A stretch of 64,000 nt of DNA, taken from assembly GCF_000696305.2 (NCBI RefSeq), contig NZ_AOMT01000043.1, forward strand, positions 119,962 through 183,961. The letters are read 5' to 3'. The position numbers and the translations under genes are program-made. The notes under the pieces were generated by a model. That model was not told the DNA's origin and searched no databases. It saw only the letters and a list, made by a program, of their open reading frames with translations. The stretch is from Moraxella bovoculi 237 (GTDB taxonomy: Bacteria > Pseudomonadota > Gammaproteobacteria > Pseudomonadales > Moraxellaceae). Positions 37,990 to 48,355 of this stretch are shown here, in pieces. Each line of letters opens with the position of its first letter. Within the stretch, counting starts at the first letter, position 1.

Positions 37990-40947
37990 ATGGTCATGAA
38001 TAGGTTTCGTTTTGGCTTAAAAAGCGCGTACGGGCAGCTGATTTTATTGGTGTTTTTGCCGATTGTGGTGCTTGCCTTGGTGGGTGGTTATTTGGTGTTT
38101 AGCGAGGTGCGCCGTGCCGTACTTTCTGAGCAGGACGTACTTGCGCAGGCGGCACTGCTTCGCTATGAGACTGCTGCCGAGCCATTATTAAGCCAAATTG
38201 GTCAGGATGCAGAGTCTCAGCTGGCACTGTTTGATTCTGAGCTTACCAATAAAGTGCTGACCTACGGCATCCAAAATCGCCAAGACGCAGGCGCGCTTAG
38301 CGGTGTGCTAGAGGGTTTCAATTCGATGCGCACTCAACGTGTGCAGCGCCTCGCCATCATTAAAAATGACGGATCAGTTCTGCATGCGATGGGGGTTCAG
38401 GCAAGCGCGCCTTGGGGTGATTTTGATGTGAATGCGCCGCACGTACTGCGCTTAGATACTGGCCATGGCACGGCATATGGCAGTCCTTTGACGGTGAACG
38501 GCGAGCGTTATTGGCTCATGGTCGAGATGGACAATAAGCTTTTGACCATTACTTATTATCATGTGGTGCTGGCGTTATCGATCACGGGACTGATCACGAT
38601 TTTATTGTTATTGCTGATTTTAAATATTTATTCTAAGCGCTGGATTGCGCCCATTTATGAGATGCGATTGTATCTGCAACGCTTGGATGCGGATAATCTA
38701 TCGACGCCTGTGACGGTGCGTGCCGATGGTGAATTTTCACTGTTGCAGCGGGATTTTTTGAGGGCGATTAGAAGGCTTGAAGGCAGCTTTAATGAGCTAA
38801 AAAATCACGCCGAAGAGACCGAGCGCGACCTACAACAAGCCTTTGACGAGATGGAGATGCAAAACATCTCCATCCGTAACGCGCGCGATGCCGCCGTCTC
38901 AACCAGCCAAGCCAAATCGGATTTCTTGGCGAACATCAGTCACGAGCTGCGCACCCCATTAAACAGCATTGATGGCTTTATTAATCTGCTCGCCAGAAAA
39001 GAAGGCCTGACCAGCGAACAAAACCTATATGTCCAAACCATTAAAAAATCATCCGCGCACCTGCTTGCCTTGGTGAATGACGTGCTTGATTTTTCAAAGA
39101 TTGAGGCGGGTAAATTGGTGCTTGATCGCCATGAGTTTGATCTGTATGCGACAATCTATGATGTGGTGGATATGCTGTCACCCGCCGGGCTTGAAAAGCA
39201 TCTGCGTCTGGCGGTCCTGTTCTACAACGATGTGCCGACCAATGTGGTGGGCGACAGCCTGCGTGTTAAGCAGATACTGACGAATCTGGTGGGCAATGCG
39301 ATCAAATTCACCGACACAGGTGGGGTGGTGGTACGCGTTAGCCTATCGGACAGACGTGACGACTATCTACACATCGCGGTGGAGGATACGGGCAAAGGCG
39401 TAAGCGAGGCGGATAAGGCTCAGCTATTTAAGAGCTTTAGCCAAGGCGATCTGTCGGTAACGCGTCGCTATGGGGGTACGGGACTTGGGCTTGTGATCTC
39501 TAAGCAGCTGACGATGATGATGGGTGGCGAGATTGGCTTTTTTGATAATAACAGCGAAAACATCGCTCAGACGGGGGCGACCTTTTGGTTTGAAATGCCG
39601 ATAGGTCAAGCGCATAATTCGGATGTTGCCATATTACCGCCTGCCATTCGAGCCAATATCTTAGTGTGGATTAACCATGCACCTGCTTTGCAGGTGTTAA
39701 AAGCAAGTCTGGCCGGCACAGGCGCACAGATTACCGAGGCGATCGGTTTGGCGGATTTGCTTGAGCAGCTGGATGGCGAGCATGATTTTTGTTGGGTAAT
39801 TGTCGATAACTTCGGTCAGGATGCGGCTCAAGATGATATCGGTGCGATCCTAAGGCAGATTCGCTTGCGCTATCAAGGACGATTGGCGGCATATGGCTAT
39901 CAGGTGGGTGTGGATGGCTCACTATTGGAGCGTTATCATGCCAGCGCGCTGTATGAGCCGATGGATAAACGACAGCTTTATGATTTATTGTCAAATCATA
40001 AAACTGACAGGCCGACCAGACAACAAAGATTCACAGGCGCGCGCGTGTTGGCGGTTGATAATCATCTGCCGAATCTGCTGGTGCTTGAGGCACTCTTAGG
40101 TGAGCTTGGTGTTGAGGTTGTGACGGCGGGTAGTGGATTTGATGCCATCGAGATCATGACCAAAACCGTCACAGGCACGAGTGCGCCGATTGACCTGATT
40201 TTTATGGATGTGCAGATGCCTAGAATGTCAGGGCTTGAGGCGAGCATTCAGATTCGCAAGATTGAGCAGGCTCATCTAGCGACGCCTGTGCCGATTATCG
40301 CGTTGACTGCACACGGACTGTCTGATGAGAAGGATCGATTGGTCGCATCGGGTCTGAATGATTATGTAGGTAAGCCGATCGGGCACATGCAACTGGTTCA
40401 GACGTTAGAGCGTTGGCTGCATCATGGCGATGAAGAGATGCCCGCTGCCCAAGTTCTGACCCAAGAAGCCGAGACTATGCAAGCTACCATCAATATTAAT
40501 GAGTCAATCAAAGACAGCACCGTCATTCCACCCAAATCTCAAGGTGTGCTGGCTGATATTGATTGGCAAGACGCCTTGAATCGCGCGGCGAATAAATCGG
40601 ACTTGGCAGAAAAACTACTGACAATGATCATCGAGAATGCTGAGAACGAAAAACAAGAACTAGAACGCGCATGGGCGGAGCGAAATCGCAGCGCACTTGC
40701 GCAATTGGCGCACCGCATGGTGGGCGCATCGCGCTATACGGGTGTGCCAAGATTGCGCCAGATGGCGGAGATTTTTGAGACGAATTGCCGTGCTGACATT
40801 CACGCGGTGAATGCCAGTCATTTCGTCAGCATGCGACCCAGTTATCGCGCGCTCATCGATGCGCTTGATAGCTTGGGTGCGATCGACCTTAAGGCTTATC
40901 TATCAGGCCAGACGGTGGATGAGACGCGCATGAATTGGAAGATGTAG
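37990..40947 (+). CDS. barA: Hybrid sensor histidine kinase BarA/GacS
   Basis: A 985-residue inner-membrane sensor. TM1 (about 14-34), a periplasmic loop, TM2 (about 190-212) and HAMP are followed by HisKA with phosphoacceptor His318 (NISHELRTPLNS). An HATPase domain follows (NLVGNAIKFT, EDTGKGV, GGTGLGL). A degenerate receiver-like region precedes the receiver domain with Asp740 (FMDVQMPRMSG), and an HPt domain has His908 (LAHRMVG). This tripartite relay is the BarA/GacS type that feeds the response regulator UvrY/GacA, which is not in the window. Confidence 0.93.
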   Translation: MVMNRFRFGLKSAYGQLILLVFLPIVVLALVGGYLVFSEVRRAVLSEQDVLAQAALLRYETAAEPLLSQIGQDAESQLALFDSELTNKVLTYGIQNRQDAGALSGVLEGFNSMRTQRVQRLAIIKNDGSVLHAMGVQASAPWGDFDVNAPHVLRLDTGHGTAYGSPLTVNGERYWLMVEMDNKLLTITYYHVVLALSITGLITILLLLLILNIYSKRWIAPIYEMRLYLQRLDADNLSTPVTVRADGEFSLLQRDFLRAIRRLEGSFNELKNHAEETERDLQQAFDEMEMQNISIRNARDAAVSTSQAKSDFLANISHELRTPLNSIDGFINLLARKEGLTSEQNLYVQTIKKSSAHLLALVNDVLDFSKIEAGKLVLDRHEFDLYATIYDVVDMLSPAGLEKHLRLAVLFYNDVPTNVVGDSLRVKQILTNLVGNAIKFTDTGGVVVRVSLSDRRDDYLHIAVEDTGKGVSEADKAQLFKSFSQGDLSVTRRYGGTGLGLVISKQLTMMMGGEIGFFDNNSENIAQTGATFWFEMPIGQAHNSDVAILPPAIRANILVWINHAPALQVLKASLAGTGAQITEAIGLADLLEQLDGEHDFCWVIVDNFGQDAAQDDIGAILRQIRLRYQGRLAAYGYQVGVDGSLLERYHASALYEPMDKRQLYDLLSNHKTDRPTRQQRFTGARVLAVDNHLPNLLVLEALLGELGVEVVTAGSGFDAIEIMTKTVTGTSAPIDLIFMDVQMPRMSGLEASIQIRKIEQAHLATPVPIIALTAHGLSDEKDRLVASGLNDYVGKPIGHMQLVQTLERWLHHGDEEMPAAQVLTQEAETMQATININESIKDSTVIPPKSQGVLADIDWQDALNRAANKSDLAEKLLTMIIENAENEKQELERAWAERNRSALAQLAHRMVGASRYTGVPRLRQMAEIFETNCRADIHAVNASHFVSMRPSYRALIDALDSLGAIDLKAYLSGQTVDETRMNWKM

Positions 40948-41148
40948 CTTAGCTGACTTCGGTGTTGACTTTAGATTTATAAATTAATAGTCATCACTTT
41001 AGCCCATAGACGATGACGCCCATCCTGTGACTTGTGCAGGGTGGGCGTTTTGTTTTTGGATTAATCAGAATGAAAATAAATGTCAGAAATTTTGGTAATT
41101 TTGCTTATTTTAACCAAAAATCATCGCCGATTATTCGCCAAAACCTGT

Positions 41149-41154
41149 TATAAT
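41149..41154 (+). promoter_or_regulatory. Extended -10 element upstream of purL
   Basis: TG-T-TATAAT at 41146-41154, 38 bp before the purL ATG; no good -35 box is visible, as usual for extended -10 promoters. Confidence 0.5.
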
Positions 41155-41192
41155 GACGCCATTTATTTTTCTATTTTTGTAAAGGTATCGCC

Positions 41193-44100
41193 ATGATCAG
41201 CACCATCGCAGGGCATCGTTTTTTGACGGATTTTCAAGCCAAAAAATTGGCAGCTCAGCTAGAGCAAAAAGCAGGGCTAAAGATTAGCGCACTTGACAGT
41301 CAGCAGGTTTATGTTTTTGATCAAGCCATCAATGGCACCGACCATACTAAGGCAGTAAACCTACTTAACCAAGGCGAAGAAGTTGCTCTAAAAGGCGCTC
41401 AAGCTAGTCAGGTTCAGGTTGTGGTGGCGCCGCGTTTTGGCACGATTAGCCCGTGGGCATCTAAGGCGACCGATATTTTTAATAACTGCGGCGTTCAGGT
41501 AAATCGTCTTGAGCGCGTGGTGGTGTTCACATTGACGGGCGATGATCTGCCTGCCAAACTGCCAGCTGCGGCTGAAGCGATTCTGCATGATCGCATGACC
41601 CAAAGCTTGGTGTATGACTTGGATGATGTGGCGGCGCTGTTCATTGATGGTGAGCCTGCGCACCTTGAGAATGTGGATATCATGGGGCAGGGGCGTGATG
41701 CTTTGGTGCGTGCCAATACTGAATTTGGCTTTGCTTTATCAAGCGAAGATATTGATTACTTGGTTGAAAATTTCACCAAACTGGGTCGTAACCCAACTGA
41801 TGTTGAGCTGATGATGTTCGCTCAAGCCAACTCAGAGCATTGCCGTCACAAGATTTTTAATGCTGAATGGACGATTGACGGCGAAGTACAGCCAAAATCA
41901 TTGTTCAAGATGATTAAAAATACCCACGAACAAAATTCAGAAGGCATCTTGTCTGCTTATAAGGACAATGCGGCGGTGATGGAAGGCTTTGAGGCGGCGC
42001 GTTTTTATCCTACTAACAATGATGCAGGCGAGGCGCAGTACGGCTTTCATGATGAACAGATTGACATCTTAATGAAAGTAGAGACGCATAATCACCCAAC
42101 TGCGATCGCACCGTTTGCGGGTGCGGCAACTGGTGCAGGTGGTGAGATTCGTGATGAAGGTGCGACAGGTCGTGGTGGTAAGCCAAAAGCAGGCTTGGCG
42201 GGCTTTAGCGTGTCGCATCTACACCTACCGAACATGTCTGAAAAATGGGAAACTTCTGGCAAAGTATCTGCCAAAGAATATGGCAAGCCTGAGCGTATGG
42301 CAAGTGCACTGGACATCATGATTGATGGTCCTTTGGGTAGTGCTGCTTTTGCCAATGAATTTGGTCGTCCGAATCTAAACGGGTATTTCCGCACTTTCCA
42401 ATTAGACACATCCGCCGAGCAAGACGGCAGCCAAATGCGCGGCTACCATAAACCGATCATGATCGCAGGCGGTTACGGCAATATCAAGCGTAATTTGGTG
42501 CAAAAAAACAGCATCCAAGAAGGTGATCTGTTGATCGTACTTGGTGGTCCTGCTATGCAAATCGGCTTGGGCGGCGGCGCAGCCAGTTCTGTGGACAGCG
42601 GTGAGCTGGATGAAGGCTTGGATTTTGCGTCTGTTCAGCGTGATAATGCTGAGATGGAACGCCGCTGCCAAGAAGTCATCGATACCTGCTGGGCGATGGC
42701 ACAAGACGGCAATGACAATAACCCCATCATCTCAATCCATGACGTGGGGGCAGGCGGTCTATCAAACGCCATGCCGGAGCTTGTAGATGATCACGAGCTT
42801 GGTGCGCACCTAAACCTACGTAAAGTACCATCATTAGAAAAAGGCATGTCGCCCATGGCGATCTGGTCGAACGAAGCCCAAGAGCGTTATGTGCTTGCCA
42901 TTTCACCGCAAAGTGAGAAGCTTTTTGATGAGATCTGCGCACGTGAGCGTTGCCCTTATGCGGTGCTTGGTGTGGCGACCAATGTCCGCGAGCTAAAAGT
43001 GGACGACGCGCTGCTGCCAGAACAACCTGTGGATATGCCAATGCAAGTGCTGCTTGGCGGCACACCAAAAATGAAGCGTAGCTTTAGCCGTGAGCCAAAT
43101 GAGCTACATCCGCTAGACGTCGCTGGTGTGGATCTGTGCGAGAGCATCAAAGACGTACTTCGTCATCCAACTGTCGCCAGTAAGTCTTTCCTAATCAGCA
43201 TCGGCGACCGTTCTATCACAGGTATGGTTACCCAAGATCAGTACGTTGGGCGCTACCAAGTGCCTGTGGCGGACTGCGCGGTAACGATGTCAGGACTGAT
43301 GGCGGATACTGGCGAAGCGATGGCAATGGGTGAGCGTACGCCTGTGGCACTCATCAACCCTAAGGCATCAGCGCGCTTGGCTGTGGGCGAAGCATTGACC
43401 AACATCGCTTCAGCTTGTATTGCTAAGGTATCAGATGTAACGTTATCTGCCAACTGGATGGCGGCGTGTGGCGATGAAAAAGAAGACGCAGCACTGTTTG
43501 ATGCGGTGCATGCCATTGGTGAGGAGCTTTGTCCTGCCTTAGGCATCACCATCCCTGTGGGTAAAGACAGCTTGTCCATGAAAGCCAACTGGCAGGATAA
43601 TGACGCGGACAAGACCGTCAGCTCACCAATGAGTCTGATCATCACTGCCTTTGCGCCTGTGCAGAATGTCGCCAAGACCATCACGCCAGAGCTTGTTAAT
43701 ACTGATGCTAAGCTGCTTCGCTTGGATCTATCTCGTGGTAAGCTTCGCTTAGGTGGTTCTATCTTTGCTCAGACACTAAGCCAGCTTGGCAATGACTGCC
43801 CTGATGTGGATGATGCTACCGATCTTGCCAATCTTTTTGGCTTTATCCAAGCTGCGAACGAAGCAGAGCTAATCCGTGCTTATCATGATATTGGTGATGG
43901 TGGTCTGGTGGCAACTGTAGCAGAGATGCAGTTTGCCAGCCGCTTAAAAGTGAATCTGAACCTGACTGATGACAATCTATTGGGTCAGCTGTTCGCTGAA
44001 GAGTTGGGTGCGGTGATTCAGGTGTTGCCAGCGGATGTAGATGCGCTACAAGCCCTTGCCAAAGAGCATGGCGTAGATGGTCTATTGACTGCTGTGGGTG

Positions 44101-45137
44101 AGACCTTTACCACGCCAGCAGGCGGCGCAGGTCAGGATGTATTGACCATCGCGACTGACAGAAAAAATCTAAGCTTCACCCGTGCCGAACTTCAAAAAGA
44201 ATGGACGAAAGTCAGCCATGCCATCGCCTCAATGCGTGACAATCCTGAGTGCGCTGATCAAGAGTTTGCCTTGATTGATGACGTGAATCATCATGGCTTG
44301 ATTGCTCATGCCAACTATGAGTTAGACCTTGCCGTCGAAGCGCCTTATGTGAATAGCCGTACCACGCAACCAAAAGTTGCCATCTTGCGTGAGCAGGGCG
44401 TGAATGGTCATCTTGAGATGGGTGCAGGTTTTGTGCGCGCAGGCTTTGACGCTGTTGATGTGCACATGAGCGACTTGATGAGTGGTCGCATTAACCTACG
44501 AGACTTTGAAGGTTTGGTGGCGTGCGGTGGCTTTAGTTATGGTGATGTCTTGGGTGCAGGCTCAGGGTGGGCAAATTCAGTCTTGTTCCATGACGAGCTT
44601 CGTATGCAGTTCGCCAGATTCTTCCATCGTCCTGAGACCTTTGCCCTAGGTGTGTGTAATGGCTGTCAGATGATGAGTCAATTAAAAGAGCTGATGGTGG
44701 GTGCGGAACATTTCCCACGTTTCACCTTTAATAAGTCGGCACGTTTTGAGGCGCGCAGCGTTAACGTGCGTGTGGAGCGCACCAAGTCTGTACTGCTAAA
44801 AGGCATGCAAGACAGCATTCTACCGATCGCTGTGGCGCACGGCGAAGGTTATGCGAAGATGAGCGAGCAGTCATTAAATGAACTGACACGCCACGGCCAA
44901 ATCGCTCTACGCTATGTGGACAGCCAAGGTAATCCGACCGAGCATTATCCGCTCAACCCAAACGGCTCGCCAGAGGGTATCACGGGTGTGTGTAGCACCG
45001 ATGGTCGTGTGACTTTGATGATGCCACACCCAGAGCGTACATTGCGTGCGGTCAATCACTCATGGAAGCCTGATGAGTGGACCAATGACGGTGCGTGGAT
45101 GCGTCTGTTCCGTAATGCTCGTGCTTTCTTGCGTTAA
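41193..45137 (+). CDS. purL: Phosphoribosylformylglycinamidine synthase (large, single-chain form)
   Basis: A 1314-residue fused enzyme. The N-terminal PurS-like and linker domains lead into two AIRS-type ATP-binding halves ([22 protein letters not shown]; later VGKDSLSMK and HDIGDGGL). The C-terminal class I glutaminase has nucleophile Cys1155 in GVCNGCQM and the closing [10 protein letters not shown]. It converts FGAR to FGAM using glutamine and ATP in purine synthesis. The start follows AAAGG. Length is typical of the gammaproteobacterial form. Confidence 0.97.
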   Translation: MISTIAGHRFLTDFQAKKLAAQLEQKAGLKISALDSQQVYVFDQAINGTDHTKAVNLLNQGEEVALKGAQASQVQVVVAPRFGTISPWASKATDIFNNCGVQVNRLERVVVFTLTGDDLPAKLPAAAEAILHDRMTQSLVYDLDDVAALFIDGEPAHLENVDIMGQGRDALVRANTEFGFALSSEDIDYLVENFTKLGRNPTDVELMMFAQANSEHCRHKIFNAEWTIDGEVQPKSLFKMIKNTHEQNSEGILSAYKDNAAVMEGFEAARFYPTNNDAGEAQYGFHDEQIDILMKVETHNHPTAIAPFAGAATGAGGEIRDEGATGRGGKPKAGLAGFSVSHLHLPNMSEKWETSGKVSAKEYGKPERMASALDIMIDGPLGSAAFANEFGRPNLNGYFRTFQLDTSAEQDGSQMRGYHKPIMIAGGYGNIKRNLVQKNSIQEGDLLIVLGGPAMQIGLGGGAASSVDSGELDEGLDFASVQRDNAEMERRCQEVIDTCWAMAQDGNDNNPIISIHDVGAGGLSNAMPELVDDHELGAHLNLRKVPSLEKGMSPMAIWSNEAQERYVLAISPQSEKLFDEICARERCPYAVLGVATNVRELKVDDALLPEQPVDMPMQVLLGGTPKMKRSFSREPNELHPLDVAGVDLCESIKDVLRHPTVASKSFLISIGDRSITGMVTQDQYVGRYQVPVADCAVTMSGLMADTGEAMAMGERTPVALINPKASARLAVGEALTNIASACIAKVSDVTLSANWMAACGDEKEDAALFDAVHAIGEELCPALGITIPVGKDSLSMKANWQDNDADKTVSSPMSLIITAFAPVQNVAKTITPELVNTDAKLLRLDLSRGKLRLGGSIFAQTLSQLGNDCPDVDDATDLANLFGFIQAANEAELIRAYHDIGDGGLVATVAEMQFASRLKVNLNLTDDNLLGQLFAEELGAVIQVLPADVDALQALAKEHGVDGLLTAVGETFTTPAGGAGQDVLTIATDRKNLSFTRAELQKEWTKVSHAIASMRDNPECADQEFALIDDVNHHGLIAHANYELDLAVEAPYVNSRTTQPKVAILREQGVNGHLEMGAGFVRAGFDAVDVHMSDLMSGRINLRDFEGLVACGGFSYGDVLGAGSGWANSVLFHDELRMQFARFFHRPETFALGVCNGCQMMSQLKELMVGAEHFPRFTFNKSARFEARSVNVRVERTKSVLLKGMQDSILPIAVAHGEGYAKMSEQSLNELTRHGQIALRYVDSQGNPTEHYPLNPNGSPEGITGVCSTDGRVTLMMPHPERTLRAVNHSWKPDEWTNDGAWMRLFRNARAFLR

Positions 45138-45150
45138 TTTGTTGAGCTGT

Positions 45151-45186
45151 AAAAAAACGAACATGTCATCATGTTCGTTTTTTTTG
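45151..45186 (+). terminator. Terminator of purL
   Basis: AAACGAACATG / CATGTTCGTTT perfect stem with a TCAT loop and eight Ts. Confidence 0.92.
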
Positions 45187-45249
45187 TTGATAGGGTAGGT
45201 TGAATGGCTGGATTTAAAAATTTGATTGATTTTTAGAGAATGGGTTTTG

Positions 45250-45299
45250 TATAATTAACCGTTTTGTTGCCCTTTTGTTAATTTGTTAAAAGGGCGGTT
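45250..45299 (+). promoter_or_regulatory. gltS promoter -10 element and leader hairpin
   Basis: TG-TATAAT (45250-45255 for the hexamer) is followed at once by a two-part hairpin. GCCCTTTT (45269-45276) pairs with AAAAGGGC (45288-45295), extended by AACC (45257-45260) with GGTT (45296-45299) across a bulge. There is no T tract after it, so it is not an obvious terminator. Function unknown. Confidence 0.4.
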
Positions 45300-45373
45300 C
45301 ATGGTGATGCTTTATTATTGGACTGAGGCGAGGGTGCGTTGAGTGCATCTTTACGCCATTTCTTGGAGTGATT

Positions 45374-46636
45374 ATGGAAATTGTATTAAATGGCTATTAT
45401 ACGCTGATTTTGGCGACTTTAGTATTGCTATTAGGCAAGGTATTGGTCAAAAAAATTAAGTTTTTATCAGATTTTAATATCCCTGAGCCTGTGGCAGGCG
45501 GTTTGGTGGCGGCTGCCATTGTGTATTCGTTGTATGCCTTTTTTGACTATTCTTTTATTTTTCAAAAAGAATTACAAACCGCTTTTATGTTGATGTTCTT
45601 CGCGTCTATCGGTCTGTCTGCTGATTTTAGCCGTTTAAGAGCGGGTGGTATGCCTTTGCTGGTTCTATCAGTGGTCGTATCGGTGTATATCATCATTCAA
45701 AACGCCGTAGGTGTGGGTTCAGCCATGGCGCTGGGTATTGATCCGATGCTCGGCTTAGTGGCAGGTTCGATCTCATTGACTGGTGGTCATGGTACGGCAG
45801 GTGCTTGGGGTGCTGACCTTGAGCAGACCTATGGCGTGGCAGCAGCGACAACTTTGGGTATTGCGTGCGCGACCTATGGTCTGGTGGCAGGTGGCATCAT
45901 CGGTGGTCCTGTGGCAAGACAGCTAATCTCGAAATTAGGCCTAAAACCTAAAGAGTTGGAGCAAGTGAGTAGCTTATCTGAGGTTAAATCGCTAGATGGC
46001 GAACCTAATGAGGCTCTAAAAGACTATGCCGATGAAGAGATTTTTGAAAAATCAGACAGCACTCGCTTGATTACCGCCACATCAGCCATCGAAACTTTGG
46101 CGCTGTTCGCGGCGTGTCTTGCTTTTGCTGACATCATGACTGGCGTTGCCAAAGGTACTTGGTATGAGCTGCCTACCTTCGTGTGGGCGCTGTTTGGCGG
46201 CGTGGTGATTCGTAATGTGATGACCAGTTTGTTTAATTTCGACATGTTCGACCGCGCGATTGATGTGTTCGGCAATGCTGCTTTGTCATTGTTCCTAGCC
46301 ATGGCATTGCTGTCATTGAAGCTTTGGGAATTGGCAGGTCTTGGCGGTCCTATCTTGATTATCTTGGTGATTCAGACGATCGTGATGATCTTGTACGCGT
46401 ACTTTGTAACCTTTAACATCATGGGTCGCGATTATGATTCTGCTGTCTTGGCAGCGGGCCACTGCGGTTTTGGTATGGGTGCAACGCCAACCGCGATTGC
46501 CAACATGCAAGCGATTACCGATCGTTACTTGCCATCGCATAAGGCGTTTTTGATTGTGCCGATGGTTGGTGCGTTCTTCGTAGATATTGTTAACGCCATT
46601 GTGCTACAAGCATTTATTAAGTTGCCATTTATGTAA
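45374..46636 (+). CDS. gltS: Sodium/glutamate symporter
   Basis: A 420-residue protein of the ESS family: about ten to eleven membrane segments in two inverted halves, each with a pore loop (SLTGGHGTAGAWG and GHCGFGMGATPTAIANM). These two Gly/Thr-rich re-entrant motifs are diagnostic of GltS. It imports glutamate with sodium. The ATG at 45374 follows GGAG. Monocistronic. Confidence 0.94.
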   Translation: MEIVLNGYYTLILATLVLLLGKVLVKKIKFLSDFNIPEPVAGGLVAAAIVYSLYAFFDYSFIFQKELQTAFMLMFFASIGLSADFSRLRAGGMPLLVLSVVVSVYIIIQNAVGVGSAMALGIDPMLGLVAGSISLTGGHGTAGAWGADLEQTYGVAAATTLGIACATYGLVAGGIIGGPVARQLISKLGLKPKELEQVSSLSEVKSLDGEPNEALKDYADEEIFEKSDSTRLITATSAIETLALFAACLAFADIMTGVAKGTWYELPTFVWALFGGVVIRNVMTSLFNFDMFDRAIDVFGNAALSLFLAMALLSLKLWELAGLGGPILIILVIQTIVMILYAYFVTFNIMGRDYDSAVLAAGHCGFGMGATPTAIANMQAITDRYLPSHKAFLIVPMVGAFFVDIVNAIVLQAFIKLPFM

Positions 46637-46642
46637 AACAAC

Positions 46643-46670
46643 AAAAACCTCATCAAGTGATGAGGTTTTT
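46643..46670 (+). terminator. Terminator of gltS
   Basis: AAAAACCTCATCA / TGATGAGGTTTTT perfect 13-bp stem with a two-base loop centre. Confidence 0.92.
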
Positions 46671-46756
46671 TATTTTAAAATTATTTTGCTATTTGTGTAA
46701 AAGTTGATTATGCTACAGACATTATTTTATATCAATTGTAAGATTTTGGGAAAATT

Positions 46757-47815
46757 ATGGACATGATAAAAAAACTGCCCATCGTTGCAGGATTTTGTAT
46801 GATGGGCGCTGCCGCCAATGCTCAAGACGAGCCAAGTCAAGCAGCTGATCAGGCAGATATAGCCACAGCTCAAGTGATGGATGAGAGCTTGGAAAGTGAG
46901 GGCGCACCACCTGTTGAGCGCAATGCAGCCCAGACAACTTGGCTTGATGAGAAGCGCTATGATGCTAAGGACTATCTGAATAAGACCGCGCACAAGATGG
47001 ATAAGTGGTTCGGTACAACCGACCCTGACGAGCCTGCGCGCGCATCGCTTCGTGTGATGGTAGATACACACTGGAATGAATATGATGGTACAACGGTCAA
47101 GCCCCGTGTGCGCGGTAAATTAAAGCTGCCGGCGCTTGAAAATCGTCTAAGCCTGGTATTTGGTGACGAGGATTTGGACGTTGAGCGTGATGGCGGTATT
47201 CATAATGACTCGCGTGTCGTTAGACATGCCGATCGCCGATTTGACAGACGCGAGGCACGTGAGCAGAACTCATCCTTTGGTCTGCGCTGGTCAAAATTCC
47301 AAGAAAAACTAGGCATTGAGACGGATGTTGATCTGGGTGTGCGTTCTGATGACGTGTTCATCAAGATGCGCGCCGAAAAAGAGTGGGAGCTGCCAAAAAA
47401 TGTCGACATGCGATTTGAGCAGGTATATCGGTATGGCTCAAAAAGCGAACACTATACGCTATCTACCCTAGAATTTAGTCAGCCGCAATCTGCCTTGCGC
47501 ACGCTCATCAATCGAACCCAACTAAACTACACCAGTCAAGACACCGAAGACCTAAATTGGGGCAATAGCTTTTATCAGCAGCACTATTGGAGGGGTAAAC
47601 ACGGACGTCGTGAGTTTAGCTATGGCATCTATACAGGTGGCAACATCGAAGACAAAAAAGCCAATCTAAACATCTATGGCCCTTATGTCAGCTATCGTCA
47701 GCCTGTATGGCGCGAATGGCTATTCTTACAGGGTGATGTCAGTTATTACAACAACAAAGCCGAGGATCGTGATCATCATGTTGCCGCCTTTGGGCGTGTG
47801 GAAATGGTCTTTTAG
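46757..47815 (+). CDS. Hypothetical outer-membrane beta-barrel protein
   Basis: A 352-residue protein with signal peptide 1-22 (AAANA|QDE). After a low-complexity acidic linker and a helical stretch (about 55-85), the rest shows alternating-residue amphipathic strands with aromatic belts. It ends in a C-terminal phenylalanine (GRVEMVF), typical of outer-membrane barrels. No family is recognised. An IS605-type element begins immediately after its stop codon, but the reading frame is intact. Confidence 0.65.
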   Translation: MDMIKKLPIVAGFCMMGAAANAQDEPSQAADQADIATAQVMDESLESEGAPPVERNAAQTTWLDEKRYDAKDYLNKTAHKMDKWFGTTDPDEPARASLRVMVDTHWNEYDGTTVKPRVRGKLKLPALENRLSLVFGDEDLDVERDGGIHNDSRVVRHADRRFDRREAREQNSSFGLRWSKFQEKLGIETDVDLGVRSDDVFIKMRAEKEWELPKNVDMRFEQVYRYGSKSEHYTLSTLEFSQPQSALRTLINRTQLNYTSQDTEDLNWGNSFYQQHYWRGKHGRREFSYGIYTGGNIEDKKANLNIYGPYVSYRQPVWREWLFLQGDVSYYNNKAEDRDHHVAAFGRVEMVF

Positions 47816-47895
47816 TCCTCCGTTGCCGTAAAACCACCGACTTCAGGCGGTGGATATAAGGCAAATGCATAACCATGCTTACACATGGACGTTAT

Positions 47896-48307
47896 TTAGT
47901 GTGGCGTATTCTGCTGTTCAATGTACTGGCGGATAATCTCAATTGGAGCACCACCACAACTACCTGCAAAATAGCTAGGTGACCACAACGCACCACCCCA
48001 TAACTGCCCTTTGATGGACGGATATTCTTTTTTACGCAATAACCGACTAGACACGCCTTTCAAGCTATTTACCAAACTACAAATAGCCACTTTAGGCGGA
48101 TAAACCACCAATAAATGCACATGGTCGCATTCACCATCAAACTCAACTAATTGTGCCTCAAACTTTGAACAAACTTCCTCAAAGATAACCTGCATATCAT
48201 CTAAAATCTCTTTTGGTGAATACTTTTCTGCGGTATTTAGCAACAAAGACCAAATGCACATGAAGATTGTAAACAACATGCCTACCACGTCTTAAATCAT
48301 TTGACAT
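47896..48307 (-). pseudogene. tnpA: IS200-type HUH transposase TnpA, frameshifted
   Basis: Translation from ATG 48307 gives MSNDLRRGRHVVYNLHVHLV..., a standard TnpA N-terminus. After KVFT an extra A in a run of four (48211-48214, T on the plus strand) shifts the frame to a stop. The other frame carries the remaining domain, including the HUH motif (HVHLLV) and the Tyr nucleophile in IRQYIEQQ, through to 47896. One base less restores a normal protein of about 136 residues. It cannot make intact TnpA unless slippage occurs. Confidence 0.85.
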
Positions 48308-48355
48308 ATAATTAGACCAACTGTAAAATATAAAAATCCAATTATAATTAAACCT

